Counted from the stretch's first letter, positions 8,455 through 16,531 are shown. The stretch is DNA of 36,571 bases from Streptomyces rochei (GCA_002155895.1 MUMD01000298.1:1-36571), one strand, 5' to 3'. A program made the numbers and translations. The notes: a model not told the origin generated them from the letters alone.

Positions 8455-10232
8455 TCGGCGTCGCGCCACCGTCGTACGACCCGGCGGCCCCGACGACGGC
8501 GAGCACCCTGCCCGTCGGCGCGCCCGCGACCGTACGTGCCTACGCGGGCGAACTGCTGCGTCGGCACCGTCGCGCGTTCGCCCTCCTGGTCACCGTCAAC
8601 ACCGTCGCGGTGATCGCCTCCATGGCGGGTCCCTACCTGCTGGGCGGCCTCGTGGAGCGGGTGTCGGACGGCGCCCGGGAACTGCACCTGGGTCTCACGG
8701 CCACGCTGTTCGTGCTCGCGCTCGCCGTCCAGGCCCTGTTCGTGCGTGAGGTGCGGCTGCGCGGCGCGATGCTCGGCGAGCGGATGCTGGCCGACCTGCG
8801 CGAGGACTTCCTGGTGCGGTCGGTCGGGCTGCCGCCCGGCGTCCTGGAACGGGCCGGGACCGGAGACCTGCTCTCCCGCATCACGACGGACATCGACCGG
8901 CTCGCCAACGCCATGCGCGAGGCCGTGCCCCAGCTCGCGATCGGTGCCGTGTGGGTGGTGCTGCTGCTCGGCGGGCTCGTGGTCACGGCCCCGCCGCTGG
9001 CGCCCGTGGTGCTGCTCGCGGTGCCGCTGCTGGTGATCGGCTGCCGCTGGTACTTCCGGCGGGCTCCCTCCGCCTACCGCTCGGAGGCCGCCGGGTACGC
9101 CGCCGTGGCCGCCGCGCTCGCCGAGACCGTGGACGCCGGGCGCACCGTCGAGTCGCACCGGCTGGACGCCCGCCGCATCGAGCTGTCGGAGCGCCGGATC
9201 AAGGAGTGGACGGCCTGGGAGCGCTACACCCTGTGGCTGCGCTCGGTGCTCTTCCCGGTCATCAACGTCACCCATGTGACCGTGCTCGCCTCCGTCCTGC
9301 TGATCGGCGGTGTGTTCGTCCTCCAGGGCTGGATCGGGGTCGGTCAGCTGACCACCGCGGCACTGATCGCGCAGATGCTGGTCGACCCGGTCGGCATCAT
9401 CCTGCGCTGGTACGACGAGCTGCAGGTGGCCCAGGTGTCCCTGGCCCGACTGGTGGGTGTGCGCGACATCGAGCCGGACGCCGGTGACGCCGCCCTGGCC
9501 CCCGACGGACGGCACGTGCACGCCGACCGTGTCCACTTCGGCTACGTCGAGGGGGTGGACGTCCTGCGCGAGGTGTCGCTGAAGGTCGCCCCCGGCACGC
9601 GGGTCGCGCTCGTCGGACCGTCGGGGGCCGGCAAGTCGACGCTGGGCAGGCTGCTGGCCGGCATCTACGGTCCGCGCGACGGCCGGATCACCCTCGGTGG
9701 CGCGGAGCTGTCCCGGATGCCCGCCGAGCGGGTCCGCTCGCACGTCGCCCTCGTCAACCAGGAGCACCACGTCTTCGTGGGTTCGCTGCGCGACAACCTC
9801 CGTCTGGCCCGGGCCGGCGCCACCGACGCCGAGCTGTGGGCGGCGCTGGGCGCGGTCGACGCGGACGTCTGGTCCCGGGCGCTGGAGGAGGGCCTGGACA
9901 CCGAGGTCGGTTCGGGCGGCTTCACGCTCACGCCGGCCCAGGCCCAGCAGATCGCGCTGGCCCGCCTGGTGCTGGCCGACCCGCACACGCTGGTGCTGGA
10001 CGAGGCGACGTCGCTGCTCGACCCCAGGGCGGCCCGCCACCTCGAACGGTCCCTGGCCAGGGTCCTGGACGGCCGCACGGTGATCGCGATCGCGCACCGG
10101 CTGCACACCGCCCACGACGCGGACGTCATCGCCGTCGTGGAGAACGGGCGGATCAGCGAGCTGGGCAGCCACGACGAACTGGTCGCGGCGGACGGTGCCT
10201 ACGCGGCGCTGTGGCGGTCCTGGCACGGGTGA
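8451..10232 (+). CDS. ABC exporter half-transporter B of a heterodimer, degenerate signature motif
   Basis: A 593-residue half-transporter. The membrane domain starts at about residue 45 (LLVTVNTVAVIASMAGPYLLGG) and contains an ERMLADLREDFLVRSVGLP coupling-helix region. The ATPase domain has an intact Walker A (LVGPSGAGKSTL), Q-loop (VALVNQEHHVFVGS), Walker B (LVLDEATSLLD) and H-switch (IAIAHRLHTAHD), but the signature is altered: LTPAQAQQIALARL in place of LSGGQ. The ATG at 8451 overlaps the TGA of the upstream half-transporter. Paired with it, Walker A and histidine come from this subunit and LSGGQ from the other, giving one catalytic and one degenerate site as in other heterodimeric exporters. 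A hairpin at 10242-10260 probably ends the transcript. Confidence 0.92.
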   Translation: MIGVAPPSYDPAAPTTASTLPVGAPATVRAYAGELLRRHRRAFALLVTVNTVAVIASMAGPYLLGGLVERVSDGARELHLGLTATLFVLALAVQALFVREVRLRGAMLGERMLADLREDFLVRSVGLPPGVLERAGTGDLLSRITTDIDRLANAMREAVPQLAIGAVWVVLLLGGLVVTAPPLAPVVLLAVPLLVIGCRWYFRRAPSAYRSEAAGYAAVAAALAETVDAGRTVESHRLDARRIELSERRIKEWTAWERYTLWLRSVLFPVINVTHVTVLASVLLIGGVFVLQGWIGVGQLTTAALIAQMLVDPVGIILRWYDELQVAQVSLARLVGVRDIEPDAGDAALAPDGRHVHADRVHFGYVEGVDVLREVSLKVAPGTRVALVGPSGAGKSTLGRLLAGIYGPRDGRITLGGAELSRMPAERVRSHVALVNQEHHVFVGSLRDNLRLARAGATDAELWAALGAVDADVWSRALEEGLDTEVGSGGFTLTPAQAQQIALARLVLADPHTLVLDEATSLLDPRAARHLERSLARVLDGRTVIAIAHRLHTAHDADVIAVVENGRISELGSHDELVAADGAYAALWRSWHG

Positions 10233-10241
10233 GGGCACGCC

Positions 10242-10260
10242 GCCCGGCACCGGGCCGGGC
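10242..10260 (+). terminator. GC-rich hairpin after the ABC pair
   Basis: GCCCGGC (10242-10248) and GCCGGGC (10254-10260) are perfect 7-base arms with a 5-base loop, beginning nine bases after the stop codon. There is no U-tract, which is common in Streptomyces terminators. Confidence 0.5.
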
Positions 10261-10583
10261 ACCCTGACGGCGCAGCCGCGGGGCCCGCACCGGTCGGGAG
10301 CGGTCCCCGCCGTGTACCGGTCCCGACCACCGGGCGGCCCGGCGGGACACCGGTGGCAGGGACCGCCGGGCGGCCCGGCGGGGCACCGGTGGCGGGGACC
10401 CGGTCGACGGCCGTGCCGTTGCGGGTTCCCGAACGGGAGTGGAAGGCTGGGAGGAGGCACCGGCTCGGGGGAGCCCCCGGGACCGCGCGGTTCCGCGAGG
10501 GGTGTCGCCTGTGCCCCGTGCAGCGGCGGCCCGCCGCGGACCACGGCGAGACGGGGTCCCGCCCCACCCCCCTGGAGGTACCC
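10261..10583. repeat. Non-coding spacer with a 36-bp-period tandem duplication
   Basis: The 350-base gap between the ABC pair and the DUF5709 gene holds no convincing gene. Within it, 10330-10363 and 10366-10399 are two 34-base copies of one unit, differing at two positions and repeating every 36 bases; the unit begins CCGGGCGGCCCGGCGGG. The remaining sequence up to the ribosome site at 10574 is GC-rich and without recognised structure; it probably includes the promoter of the DUF5709 gene. Confidence 0.5.
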
Positions 10584-11054
10584 GTGAACAGCGTCGGCGG
10601 ATGGGGAGACGACGTCTATCAGCCCGACGGATCCGAGCAGCGCGAGGACACGGGGCTGCTCGACGGCGAGGACACCCTCGAGTACGACGGTGTGGACGAC
10701 CCACTCGACCGCGGCTGGTCCCCGCCCGAACGCCCCTGGGCGGTGGAACACACCGGTGTGACGGCCGCCGAACGCCGGCGGGGCGAGACGCTGGAACAGC
10801 GGCTGTCCGAGGAGCGGCCGGACGTGCTCGCCCCGGACGGCGACGGACTGGGCGATTCCGACGGCACCGACGGGGAACTGCTGGACAACGAGGTCGGCAC
10901 GGACCGCTCCGGCCGGCTCGTGGCCCCCGACGAGGGAGCGCACGAGGACGAGGAGCCCGCCCTGGTCGCCACGGACGTGGGCATCGACGGTGCCGCGGCC
11001 TCCGCCGAGGAAGCCGCGATGCACGTCGTCGACGAGGACTCCCTGCCCGGCTGA
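10584..11054 (+). CDS. DUF5709 family protein (acidic, actinobacterial)
   Basis: A 156-residue, strongly acidic protein starting at GTG 10584 with a perfect GGAGG at 10574-10578. It contains the features of the DUF5709 family: an N-terminal WGDDVYQPDGSEQREDTGLLD segment, DPLDRGWSPPERPWAVE, GVTAAERRRGETLEQRLSEE and a C-terminal ..VDEDSLPG. There is no signal peptide or membrane segment, and no catalytic motif is visible. The composition (many Asp, Glu and Gly) suggests a largely disordered cytoplasmic protein. The function of the family is unknown. An 8-base-arm hairpin at 11063-11083 separates it from the L31 gene. Confidence 0.82.
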   Translation: MNSVGGWGDDVYQPDGSEQREDTGLLDGEDTLEYDGVDDPLDRGWSPPERPWAVEHTGVTAAERRRGETLEQRLSEERPDVLAPDGDGLGDSDGTDGELLDNEVGTDRSGRLVAPDEGAHEDEEPALVATDVGIDGAAASAEEAAMHVVDEDSLPG

Positions 11055-11062
11055 CGCCCCCC

Positions 11063-11083
11063 GCGGCGGCGTCCCGCCGCCGC
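11063..11083 (+). terminator. Hairpin between DUF5709 gene and L31 gene
   Basis: GCGGCGGC (11063-11070) and GCCGCCGC (11076-11083) are perfect 8-base arms around a 5-base loop, nine bases after the DUF5709 stop codon. It may terminate that transcript or attenuate read-through into the L31 gene, which starts 31 bases later. Confidence 0.45.
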
Positions 11084-11114
11084 CCCGATCATCCGCGCCG
11101 CACGAGGAGCAGCG

Positions 11115-11390
11115 ATGCAGCAGGACAAACACCCCGAGTACCGGCCCGTGGTCTTCCGGGACCGCAGCGCCGGATACGCCTTCCTCACGCGTTCCACCGC
11201 CACCAGCGACCAGACGATCGCCTGGGACGACGGCGAGACCTACCCGGTGGTGGACGTGGAGATCTCCTCCGAGAGCCATCCCTTCTACACGGGCAAGGCG
11301 CGGACCGTGGACTCCGAGGGACGCGTCGCCCGTTTCGAGCGGCGCTACGGCGGCGGAGGCGAGGGGCAGGGCGCCGGCGGCACCGGCTGA
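11115..11390 (+). CDS. rpmE2: 50S ribosomal protein L31 type B (zinc-free form)
   Basis: A 91-residue protein beginning [20 protein letters not shown], the signature N terminus of type B L31, followed by [44 protein letters not shown]. It contains no cysteine, so it lacks the CxxC zinc ribbon of the primary L31 and belongs to the C-minus form. Such forms replace the zinc-binding L31 when zinc is scarce and in many bacteria are repressed by Zur. I looked for an AT-rich Zur palindrome in 11055-11114 and see none, only a GC-rich hairpin, so this copy may be controlled otherwise. Ribosome site GAGGAG lies seven to eight bases before the ATG. The C terminus is extended by a glycine-rich tail ([14 protein letters not shown]). 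Confidence 0.93.
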   Translation: MQQDKHPEYRPVVFRDRSAGYAFLTRSTATSDQTIAWDDGETYPVVDVEISSESHPFYTGKARTVDSEGRVARFERRYGGGGEGQGAGGTG

Positions 11391-11405
11391 ACGGGCCGGG
11401 CGATC

Positions 11406-11429
11406 GGGTCCGCGCCCCGGCGCGGGCCC
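11406..11429 (+). terminator. Strong hairpin after L31 gene
   Basis: Ten-base arms 11406-11415 (GGGTCCGCGC) and 11420-11429 (GCGCGGGCCC) pair with one G-U and a 4-base loop. It lies 15 bases after the L31 stop and in front of the convergent membrane-protein gene, so it can serve either strand. Confidence 0.5.
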
Positions 11430-11464
11430 CGACGCGGGCCCGCGGGGCTGTGGCCGCGCGGCCC

Positions 11465-12259
11465 TCAGATGAAGTTGAGCGCCGCCGCGCCGCCCACTCC
11501 GCCGAGGAGCATGAACGCCGGCATCAGCACCTTCAGCTCGACCCAGCTGCCCGCCCGGAAGCGCATGGCCTTCGGCGGGCCGACGGGATACCAGCGCTTG
11601 CGCCCCACCGGTATCGGCCAGAGTATCGGGCAGCCCGAGACGGTCAGCGCGTCCCCGATGTCGTGCACCAGCGCTCCGAGCACGATCGGCAGCCCCAGCC
11701 ACAGATACTCCTGGCCCGGCGCGGTGAACAGCCAGTCGGCACCGCCGTCCGGCTTGTCCAGTATCCCGGCGATGATCCAGGCGCTGGTCCCGGCCAGCAG
11801 CCAGACCAGCACGTCGCTGCTGGAACCCCGGGTCGCCCGCCAGAGCAGGCCCTCGATGGCGAGCACCATGTGCACGAAGAGGATCGCCAGCACCGCCCAG
11901 CGGCCGCCCGTGATGGCCAGCACCGAGGTGCCCCCGCCGATCAGGACCGCCCACAGCCAGGTGTGGGTCAGTGTCCGGTGGCCGCCGGAGCGGCGCGGGT
12001 CGCCCTGCTTCTTCGTCGCCTTGTAGACGGCGTAGGACAGTTTGTCGACTATCTCGCACAGCCCCCGTGAGACCGGTCCGAAGGCCCGCGAGATGGTGGC
12101 CGCCTTGTGGTCGAGGTCCGGGGCGAGCGCGGCTCCGGCACAGATCAGCGCTCCGGCGAGCAGCACCGGCCAGGGCATCGGGTGCCCGGCCGCGGCGGTC
12201 GCCGCTCCGACGCCGAGCCACGCCGCGGCGCCCGACAGTGAGTGCGCTGGTCCCATCAT
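11465..12259 (-). CDS. YdjM-like membrane-bound metal-dependent hydrolase
   Basis: About 264 residues, an integral membrane protein with an N-terminal GPAHSLSGAAAW motif, APDLDHKAATISR, SGGHRTLTHTWLW and VHDIGDALTVSGCPILWP. The conserved histidines and aspartates (HSLSG, DLDHK, GHRTLTH, VHDxxDA) are those of the YdjM/LexA-inducible inner-membrane hydrolase family, whose residues are predicted to bind metal at the membrane; the substrate is not known. Membrane segments are visible around PMPWPVLLAGALICAGAALA, LWAVLIGGGTSVLAI, WAVLAILFVHMVLAI and EYLWLGLPIVLGALV. I take the double ATG (12254-12259); an ATG at 12275-12277 with GAGGA only two bases before it is the alternative. It is divergent from the helicase gene. 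Confidence 0.85.
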   Translation of the reverse strand: MMGPAHSLSGAAAWLGVGAATAAAGHPMPWPVLLAGALICAGAALAPDLDHKAATISRAFGPVSRGLCEIVDKLSYAVYKATKKQGDPRRSGGHRTLTHTWLWAVLIGGGTSVLAITGGRWAVLAILFVHMVLAIEGLLWRATRGSSSDVLVWLLAGTSAWIIAGILDKPDGGADWLFTAPGQEYLWLGLPIVLGALVHDIGDALTVSGCPILWPIPVGRKRWYPVGPPKAMRFRAGSWVELKVLMPAFMLLGGVGGAAALNFI

Positions 12260-12404
12260 CGCCGTTGCCCGCCCCATTCCTCGTGTGCCGCTGTGCAGTT
12301 GTCCCGGTCGGCCGAAGCCTCGTCGGCGACCCAGCGTAGCGTTCGTGATCTTCACGCGGACAGCCGATTCCCCCATCGCGGCCGAGGCCAGGCAAGATGG
12401 GGGC

Positions 12405-14918
12405 GTGACCCTCATCGATCAGCTGCCGCGGACCGCCGACCCCGATGCCCTGTACGAAGCCTTCGAGGCGTGGGCCCAGGAGCGCGGTCTCACGCTCTAC
12501 CCCCATCAGGAGGAGGCGCTGATCGAGGTGGTCTCCGGCGCGAACGTGATCGTGTCGACGCCCACCGGCTCCGGGAAGAGCATGATCGCCGCGGGCGCCC
12601 ACTTCGCGGCCCTCGCCCGTGACGAGGTCACCTTCTACACCGCCCCGATCAAGGCCCTGGTGTCGGAGAAGTTCTTCGAGCTGTGCAAGCTCTTCGGCAC
12701 CGAGAACGTCGGCATGCTCACCGGTGACGCCTCCGTCAACGCCGATGCGCCGGTCATCTGCTGCACCGCCGAGGTCCTGGCGTCGATCGCGCTGCGCGAC
12801 GGCAGGCACGCGGACATCGGCCAGGTCGTCATGGACGAGTTCCACTTCTACGCGGAACCCGACCGCGGCTGGGCCTGGCAGATCCCGCTGCTGGAGCTGC
12901 CGCAGGCGCAGTTCGTCCTGATGTCGGCCACCCTCGGTGACGTCTCCTTCTTCGAGAAGGACCTCGCGCGACGCACCGGCCGCCCCACGGCGGTGGTCCG
13001 CTCGGCCACCCGGCCCGTGCCGCTCTCCTACGAGTACCGCTACACGCCGCTCACCGAGACGCTCACCGATCTGCTGGAGGCCCGGCAGGCGCCCGTCTAC
13101 ATCGTGCACTTCACGCAGGCGCAGGCCGTGGAGCGGGCGCAGGCGCTGATGAGCATCAACATGTGCACGCGTGAGGAGAAGGAGAAGATCGCCGATCTGA
13201 TCGGCAACTTCCGCTTCACCACCAAGTTCGGCCGCAACCTCTCCCGTTACGTCCGGCACGGCATCGGTGTCCACCACGCCGGCATGCTCCCCAAGTACCG
13301 GCGGCTGGTGGAGAAACTCGCCCAGGCCGGTCTGCTGAAGGTGATCTGCGGTACGGACACGCTCGGCGTGGGCGTCAACGTGCCCATCCGCACGGTGCTG
13401 TTCACGGCCCTGACCAAGTACGACGGCACCCGGGTGCGCACACTGCGGGCCCGCGAGTTCCACCAGATCGCGGGCCGGGCCGGGCGCGCGGGGTTCGACA
13501 CGGAGGGCTTCGTCGTCGCCCAGGCGCCCGAGCACGTGGTCGAGAACGAGAAGGCGCTCGCCAAGGCCGGCGACGATCCGAAGAAGCGGCGGAAGGTCGT
13601 CCGCAAGAAGGCTCCCGAGGGCTTCGTCGCCTGGTCGGAGAGCACCTTCGAGAAGCTCATCGCATCCGATCCCGAGCCACTCACCTCCCGTTTCCGGGTC
13701 ACGCACACCATGCTGCTGTCCGTGATCGCCAGGCCCGGCAACGCCTTCGCGGCCATGCGGCACCTGCTGGAGGACAACCACGAGCCGCGCAAGCAGCAGC
13801 TGCGGCACATCCGCCGGGCGATCGCCATCTACCGCTCGCTGCTGGACGGCGGCATCGTCGAGAAGCTGGACGAGCCGGACGCCGAGGGGCGCATCGTGCG
13901 GCTCACGGTGGATCTGCAGCAGGACTTCGCGCTGAACCAGCCGCTGTCCACCTTCGCCCTGGCCGCCTTCGAGCTGCTGGACCCCGAGTCCCCCTCGTAC
14001 GCACTGGACATGGTCTCCGTCGTGGAGTCGACGCTGGACGATCCGCGGCAGATCCTGGCCGCCCAGCAGAACAAGGCGCGCGGCGAGGCGGTGGCCGCGA
14101 TGAAGGCCGACGGCGTGGAGTACGAGGAGCGCATGGAGCGCCTCCAGGACATCACGTACCCGAAGCCCCTGGAGGAGCTGCTCTTCCACGCCTACGACAC
14201 CTACCGCCGGAGCCACCCGTGGGTCGGTGACCATCCGCTGTCGCCGAAGTCGGTCATCCGGGACATGTACGAGCGGGCGCTGACCTTCACGGAGTTGGTC
14301 TCCCACTACGAGCTGGCCCGCACCGAGGGCATCGTGCTGCGCTACCTCGCGAGCGCCTACAAGGCGCTCGACCACACCGTCCCCGACGACCTGAAGTCCG
14401 AGGACCTCCAGGATCTGATCGAGTGGCTGGGCGAGATGGTGCGCCAGGTCGACTCCAGCCTGCTGGACGAGTGGGAGCAGTTGGCCAACCCGGAGGAGAT
14501 GACCGCCGAGGAGGCGCAGGAGAAGGCCGACCAGGTGCGGCCGGTCACCGCCAACGCGCGGGCCTTCCGCGTCCTGGTCCGCAACGCCATGTTCCGCCGC
14601 GTCGAGCTCGCCGCCCTCGACCAGGTCGAGGAGCTGGGCGAGATGGACGGCGAGGCCGGCTGGGACGCCGACGCCTGGGGCGAGGCCATGGACGCGTACT
14701 GGGACGAGTACGACGACCTGGGTACCGGTCCCGACGCCCGCGGCCCCAAGTTGCTGGTCATCGAGGAGGAACCGCGCGACGGCCTGTGGCGGGTGCGGCA
14801 GATCTTCGACGACCCGAACGACGACCACGACTGGGGCATCAGCGCGGAGGTCGACCTGACGGCCTCTGACGCGGAGGGCCGGGCGGTCGTCCGCGTCACC
14901 GATGTCGGCCAGCTGTGA
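12405..14918 (+). CDS. Ski2-like DEAD/DEAH-box helicase
   Basis: An 837-residue superfamily 2 helicase. Residues about 45-60 give Walker A (STPTGSGKSM); motif Ib/III follow as TAPIKALVSEKF and LMSATLGDVSFF; motif II is DEFH (VVMDEFHFYAEP), the Ski2/HelY form rather than DEAD; helicase C motifs are GIGVHHAGMLPKYRRLVEKL, CGTDTLGVGVNVP and HQIAGRAGRAGFD. A basic stretch (DDPKKRRKVVRKKAPEG) sits after the helicase core, and the C-terminal third is alpha-helical with a charged tail. Related proteins unwind RNA or DNA; actinobacteria commonly carry a HelY-type enzyme and this shorter relative. It starts at GTG 12405 behind AGATGGGGGC, a start that leaves the divergent membrane-protein gene free. 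The thioesterase gene follows 19 bases later. Confidence 0.92.
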   Translation: MTLIDQLPRTADPDALYEAFEAWAQERGLTLYPHQEEALIEVVSGANVIVSTPTGSGKSMIAAGAHFAALARDEVTFYTAPIKALVSEKFFELCKLFGTENVGMLTGDASVNADAPVICCTAEVLASIALRDGRHADIGQVVMDEFHFYAEPDRGWAWQIPLLELPQAQFVLMSATLGDVSFFEKDLARRTGRPTAVVRSATRPVPLSYEYRYTPLTETLTDLLEARQAPVYIVHFTQAQAVERAQALMSINMCTREEKEKIADLIGNFRFTTKFGRNLSRYVRHGIGVHHAGMLPKYRRLVEKLAQAGLLKVICGTDTLGVGVNVPIRTVLFTALTKYDGTRVRTLRAREFHQIAGRAGRAGFDTEGFVVAQAPEHVVENEKALAKAGDDPKKRRKVVRKKAPEGFVAWSESTFEKLIASDPEPLTSRFRVTHTMLLSVIARPGNAFAAMRHLLEDNHEPRKQQLRHIRRAIAIYRSLLDGGIVEKLDEPDAEGRIVRLTVDLQQDFALNQPLSTFALAAFELLDPESPSYALDMVSVVESTLDDPRQILAAQQNKARGEAVAAMKADGVEYEERMERLQDITYPKPLEELLFHAYDTYRRSHPWVGDHPLSPKSVIRDMYERALTFTELVSHYELARTEGIVLRYLASAYKALDHTVPDDLKSEDLQDLIEWLGEMVRQVDSSLLDEWEQLANPEEMTAEEAQEKADQVRPVTANARAFRVLVRNAMFRRVELAALDQVEELGEMDGEAGWDADAWGEAMDAYWDEYDDLGTGPDARGPKLLVIEEEPRDGLWRVRQIFDDPNDDHDWGISAEVDLTASDAEGRAVVRVTDVGQL

Positions 14919-14937
14919 GCACAGGAGAGAACCACCC

Positions 14938-15804
14938 ATGACGAATCCGGCCGAGAGCCTCGTCGCCCTGCTCGACCTGGAGCAGATCGAGGTCAACATC
15001 TTCCGCGGCCGCAGCCCCGAGGAGTCGCTGCAGCGGGTCTTCGGCGGCCAGGTGGCCGGCCAGGCGCTGGTCGCCGCGGGACGCACCACGGACGGCGACC
15101 GCCCGGTGCACTCGCTGCACGCGTACTTCCTGCGCCCGGGCCGCCCGGGCGTGCCGATCGTGTACCAGGTCGAACGGGACCGGGACGGGCGGTCGTTCAC
15201 CACCCGGAGGGTCACCGCGGTGCAGCAGGGCCGCACGATCTTCACGCTGACCGCCTCCTTCCACAAGCCTGAACAGGGGAGTTTCGAGCACCAGTTGCCG
15301 CCGGCCCGCAAGGTCCCGGACCCGGAGGACCTGCCGAGGGTCGCCGACGAGGTGCGGGAGCACCTGGGCGCGCTGCCCGAGCAGTTCGAGCGGATGGCCC
15401 GCCGCCAGCCCTTCGACATCCGCTACGTGGACCGGCTGCGCTGGAGCGCCGAGGAGGTCGAGGACGCCGAGCCCCGCAGCGCCGTGTGGATGCGCGCGGT
15501 CGGCCCGCTCGGTGACGACCCGCTCGTGCACACCTGCGCCCTGACCTACGCGAGCGACATGACCCTGCTGGACGCGGTGCGCATCCCGGTGGAACCGCTG
15601 TGGGGCCCGCGGGGCTTCGACATGGCGTCGCTGGACCACGCCATGTGGTTCCACCGGCCGTTCCGTGCGGACGAGTGGTTCCTGTACGACCAGGAGTCGC
15701 CGATCGCGACCGGCGGACGTGGGCTGGCCAGGGGGCGCATCTACGACCGGGACGGGCGGATGCTGGTGTCCGTCGTCCAGGAGGGACTGTTCCGGGCCCT
15801 CTAG
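14938..15804 (+). CDS. tesB: Acyl-CoA thioesterase II (TesB family)
   Basis: A 288-residue double hot-dog thioesterase. The first hot-dog has RVFGGQVAGQALVAAGRTT and HSLHAYFLRPG; the second has MASLDHAMWFHRPFRADEW, ATGGRGLARGRIYDRDG and VVQEGLFR. The Asp of SLDH, the Ser/Thr of the segment before GGRG and the Gln of VVQEG correspond to the Asp-Thr-Gln active site of E. coli TesB. It hydrolyses acyl-CoA to free acid and CoA, in Streptomyces likely as part of fatty-acid or precursor turnover. ATG 14938 has AGGAGA upstream with a long spacing. It follows the helicase gene closely on the same strand and probably shares its transcript, although no functional link is obvious. Confidence 0.93.
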   Translation: MTNPAESLVALLDLEQIEVNIFRGRSPEESLQRVFGGQVAGQALVAAGRTTDGDRPVHSLHAYFLRPGRPGVPIVYQVERDRDGRSFTTRRVTAVQQGRTIFTLTASFHKPEQGSFEHQLPPARKVPDPEDLPRVADEVREHLGALPEQFERMARRQPFDIRYVDRLRWSAEEVEDAEPRSAVWMRAVGPLGDDPLVHTCALTYASDMTLLDAVRIPVEPLWGPRGFDMASLDHAMWFHRPFRADEWFLYDQESPIATGGRGLARGRIYDRDGRMLVSVVQEGLFRAL

Positions 15805-15827
15805 TCAGGTCGCGGGCAAGTCTTCGG

Positions 15828-15977
15828 TCAGGGTCTGCGCACGGCGAGGCCGGCCTCGTGGTGTTCGAGGCCGGGTCCCCGCGCCGCGAGGCCGGGCTCG
15901 GCCTCGGTCGAGCCGGTGCGGGCGACGCGCCGGGCGGTCGTGGCGGTGGTTCCGTGCGTGCGAATGCTGCCGGACAT
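15828..15977 (-). CDS. Small hypothetical protein (49 aa)
   Basis: A short frame with ATG at 15975-15977 preceded by a good ribosome site (GGGGGAG, six bases away). The product starts MSGSIRTHGTTATTARRVAR and is rich in Thr, Arg and Gly, without membrane segments or a recognised domain. Upstream on the minus strand a TACGGT (-10, 16037-16042) and CTGACG (-35, 16062-16067) with a 19-base spacer could drive it. It lies convergent to the thioesterase gene with 23 bases between stops. No relative is recognised; the evidence is only start, ribosome site and promoter-like sequence, and it could instead be a small RNA locus. Confidence 0.4.
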   Translation of the reverse strand: MSGSIRTHGTTATTARRVARTGSTEAEPGLAARGPGLEHHEAGLAVRRP

Positions 15978-16036
15978 GGTCGTCTCCCCCGTGGAGTGTG
16001 CGGCCGGGCGCCGGTCGGCGCCCGCCTGACACAGAA

Positions 16037-16067
16037 ACCGTAGCCGCCCCGGCCCCCTTCGCGTCAG
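16037..16067 (-). promoter_or_regulatory. Candidate promoter for the 49-aa ORF
   Basis: On the minus strand CTGACG, a 19-base spacer and TACGGT resemble a Streptomyces vegetative promoter (TTGACN/TAGRRT). It would place the transcript start some 50 bases before the small ORF at 15977. Confidence 0.3.
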
Positions 16068-16117
16068 CCCTGTGGAAAACCTTCGAGGGGCCCCCGTAAT
16101 TGTACTGAACGACCAGG

Positions 16118-16531
16118 TCAGAGCTCTGTGGGAGATATCCGGCCCGGCTGACGGGCATCGACGTCGAGGTGCTCCCCGACCCGGTTCACGAGCAGGGTCA
16201 TCTCGTAGGCGATCTGCCCGATGTCGGCCTCCGCTCCGCTGAGTACGCACAGGCAGCTTCCCGAGCCCGCCGCGGTGACGAACAGCACGGCGTCGTCGAA
16301 CTCGACCATCGTCTGCCGTACCTGACCCGCGCCGAAGTGGCGTCCCGAGCCCTTGGCCAGGCTGTGCAGTCCGGACGAGACCGCCGCGAGGTGTTCCGCG
16401 TCCTCGCGGCGCAGCCCCGTACTGGCCCCGGTCACCAGCCCGTCGTTGGAGAGCACCAACGCGTGCCGGACGTGTGGAACGCGTTCCGTCAAATCGTCCA
16501 GCAGCCAGCCGAGTCCCTGGTTCTGCGCCAT
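16118..16531 (-). CDS. Roadblock/LC7 domain protein, stand-alone CvnB paralogue
   Basis: A 137-residue protein with the whole Roadblock/LC7 fold: LGWLLDDLTERVPHVRHALVL, SNDGLVTGASTGLRREDAEHLAAV, SSGLHSLAKGSGRHFGAGQV and the C-terminal LCVLSGAEADIGQIAYEM strand/helix. It is close to the CvnB protein encoded at 18196-18633 (shared SNDGL, GASTGL, REDAEHLAAV, HSLAKG, GRHFGAG, VRQTMVE), so a duplication is likely. In conservons, CvnB binds the CvnD GTPase and acts in a membrane-associated complex. This copy lies outside the operon, with its own ribosome site (GGGGAGA), divergent from the PPOX gene. It could compete with or replace the operon CvnB; this is inference. Confidence 0.9.
   Translation of the reverse strand: MAQNQGLGWLLDDLTERVPHVRHALVLSNDGLVTGASTGLRREDAEHLAAVSSGLHSLAKGSGRHFGAGQVRQTMVEFDDAVLFVTAAGSGSCLCVLSGAEADIGQIAYEMTLLVNRVGEHLDVDARQPGRISPTEL

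Noticed and set aside
7512-15419. Very long open frame on the minus strand (about 2600 codons)
   Set aside because: It runs antisense to the ABC pair, L31, helicase and thioesterase genes; its translation is low-complexity and without domains, as expected of a mirror frame in GC-rich DNA.
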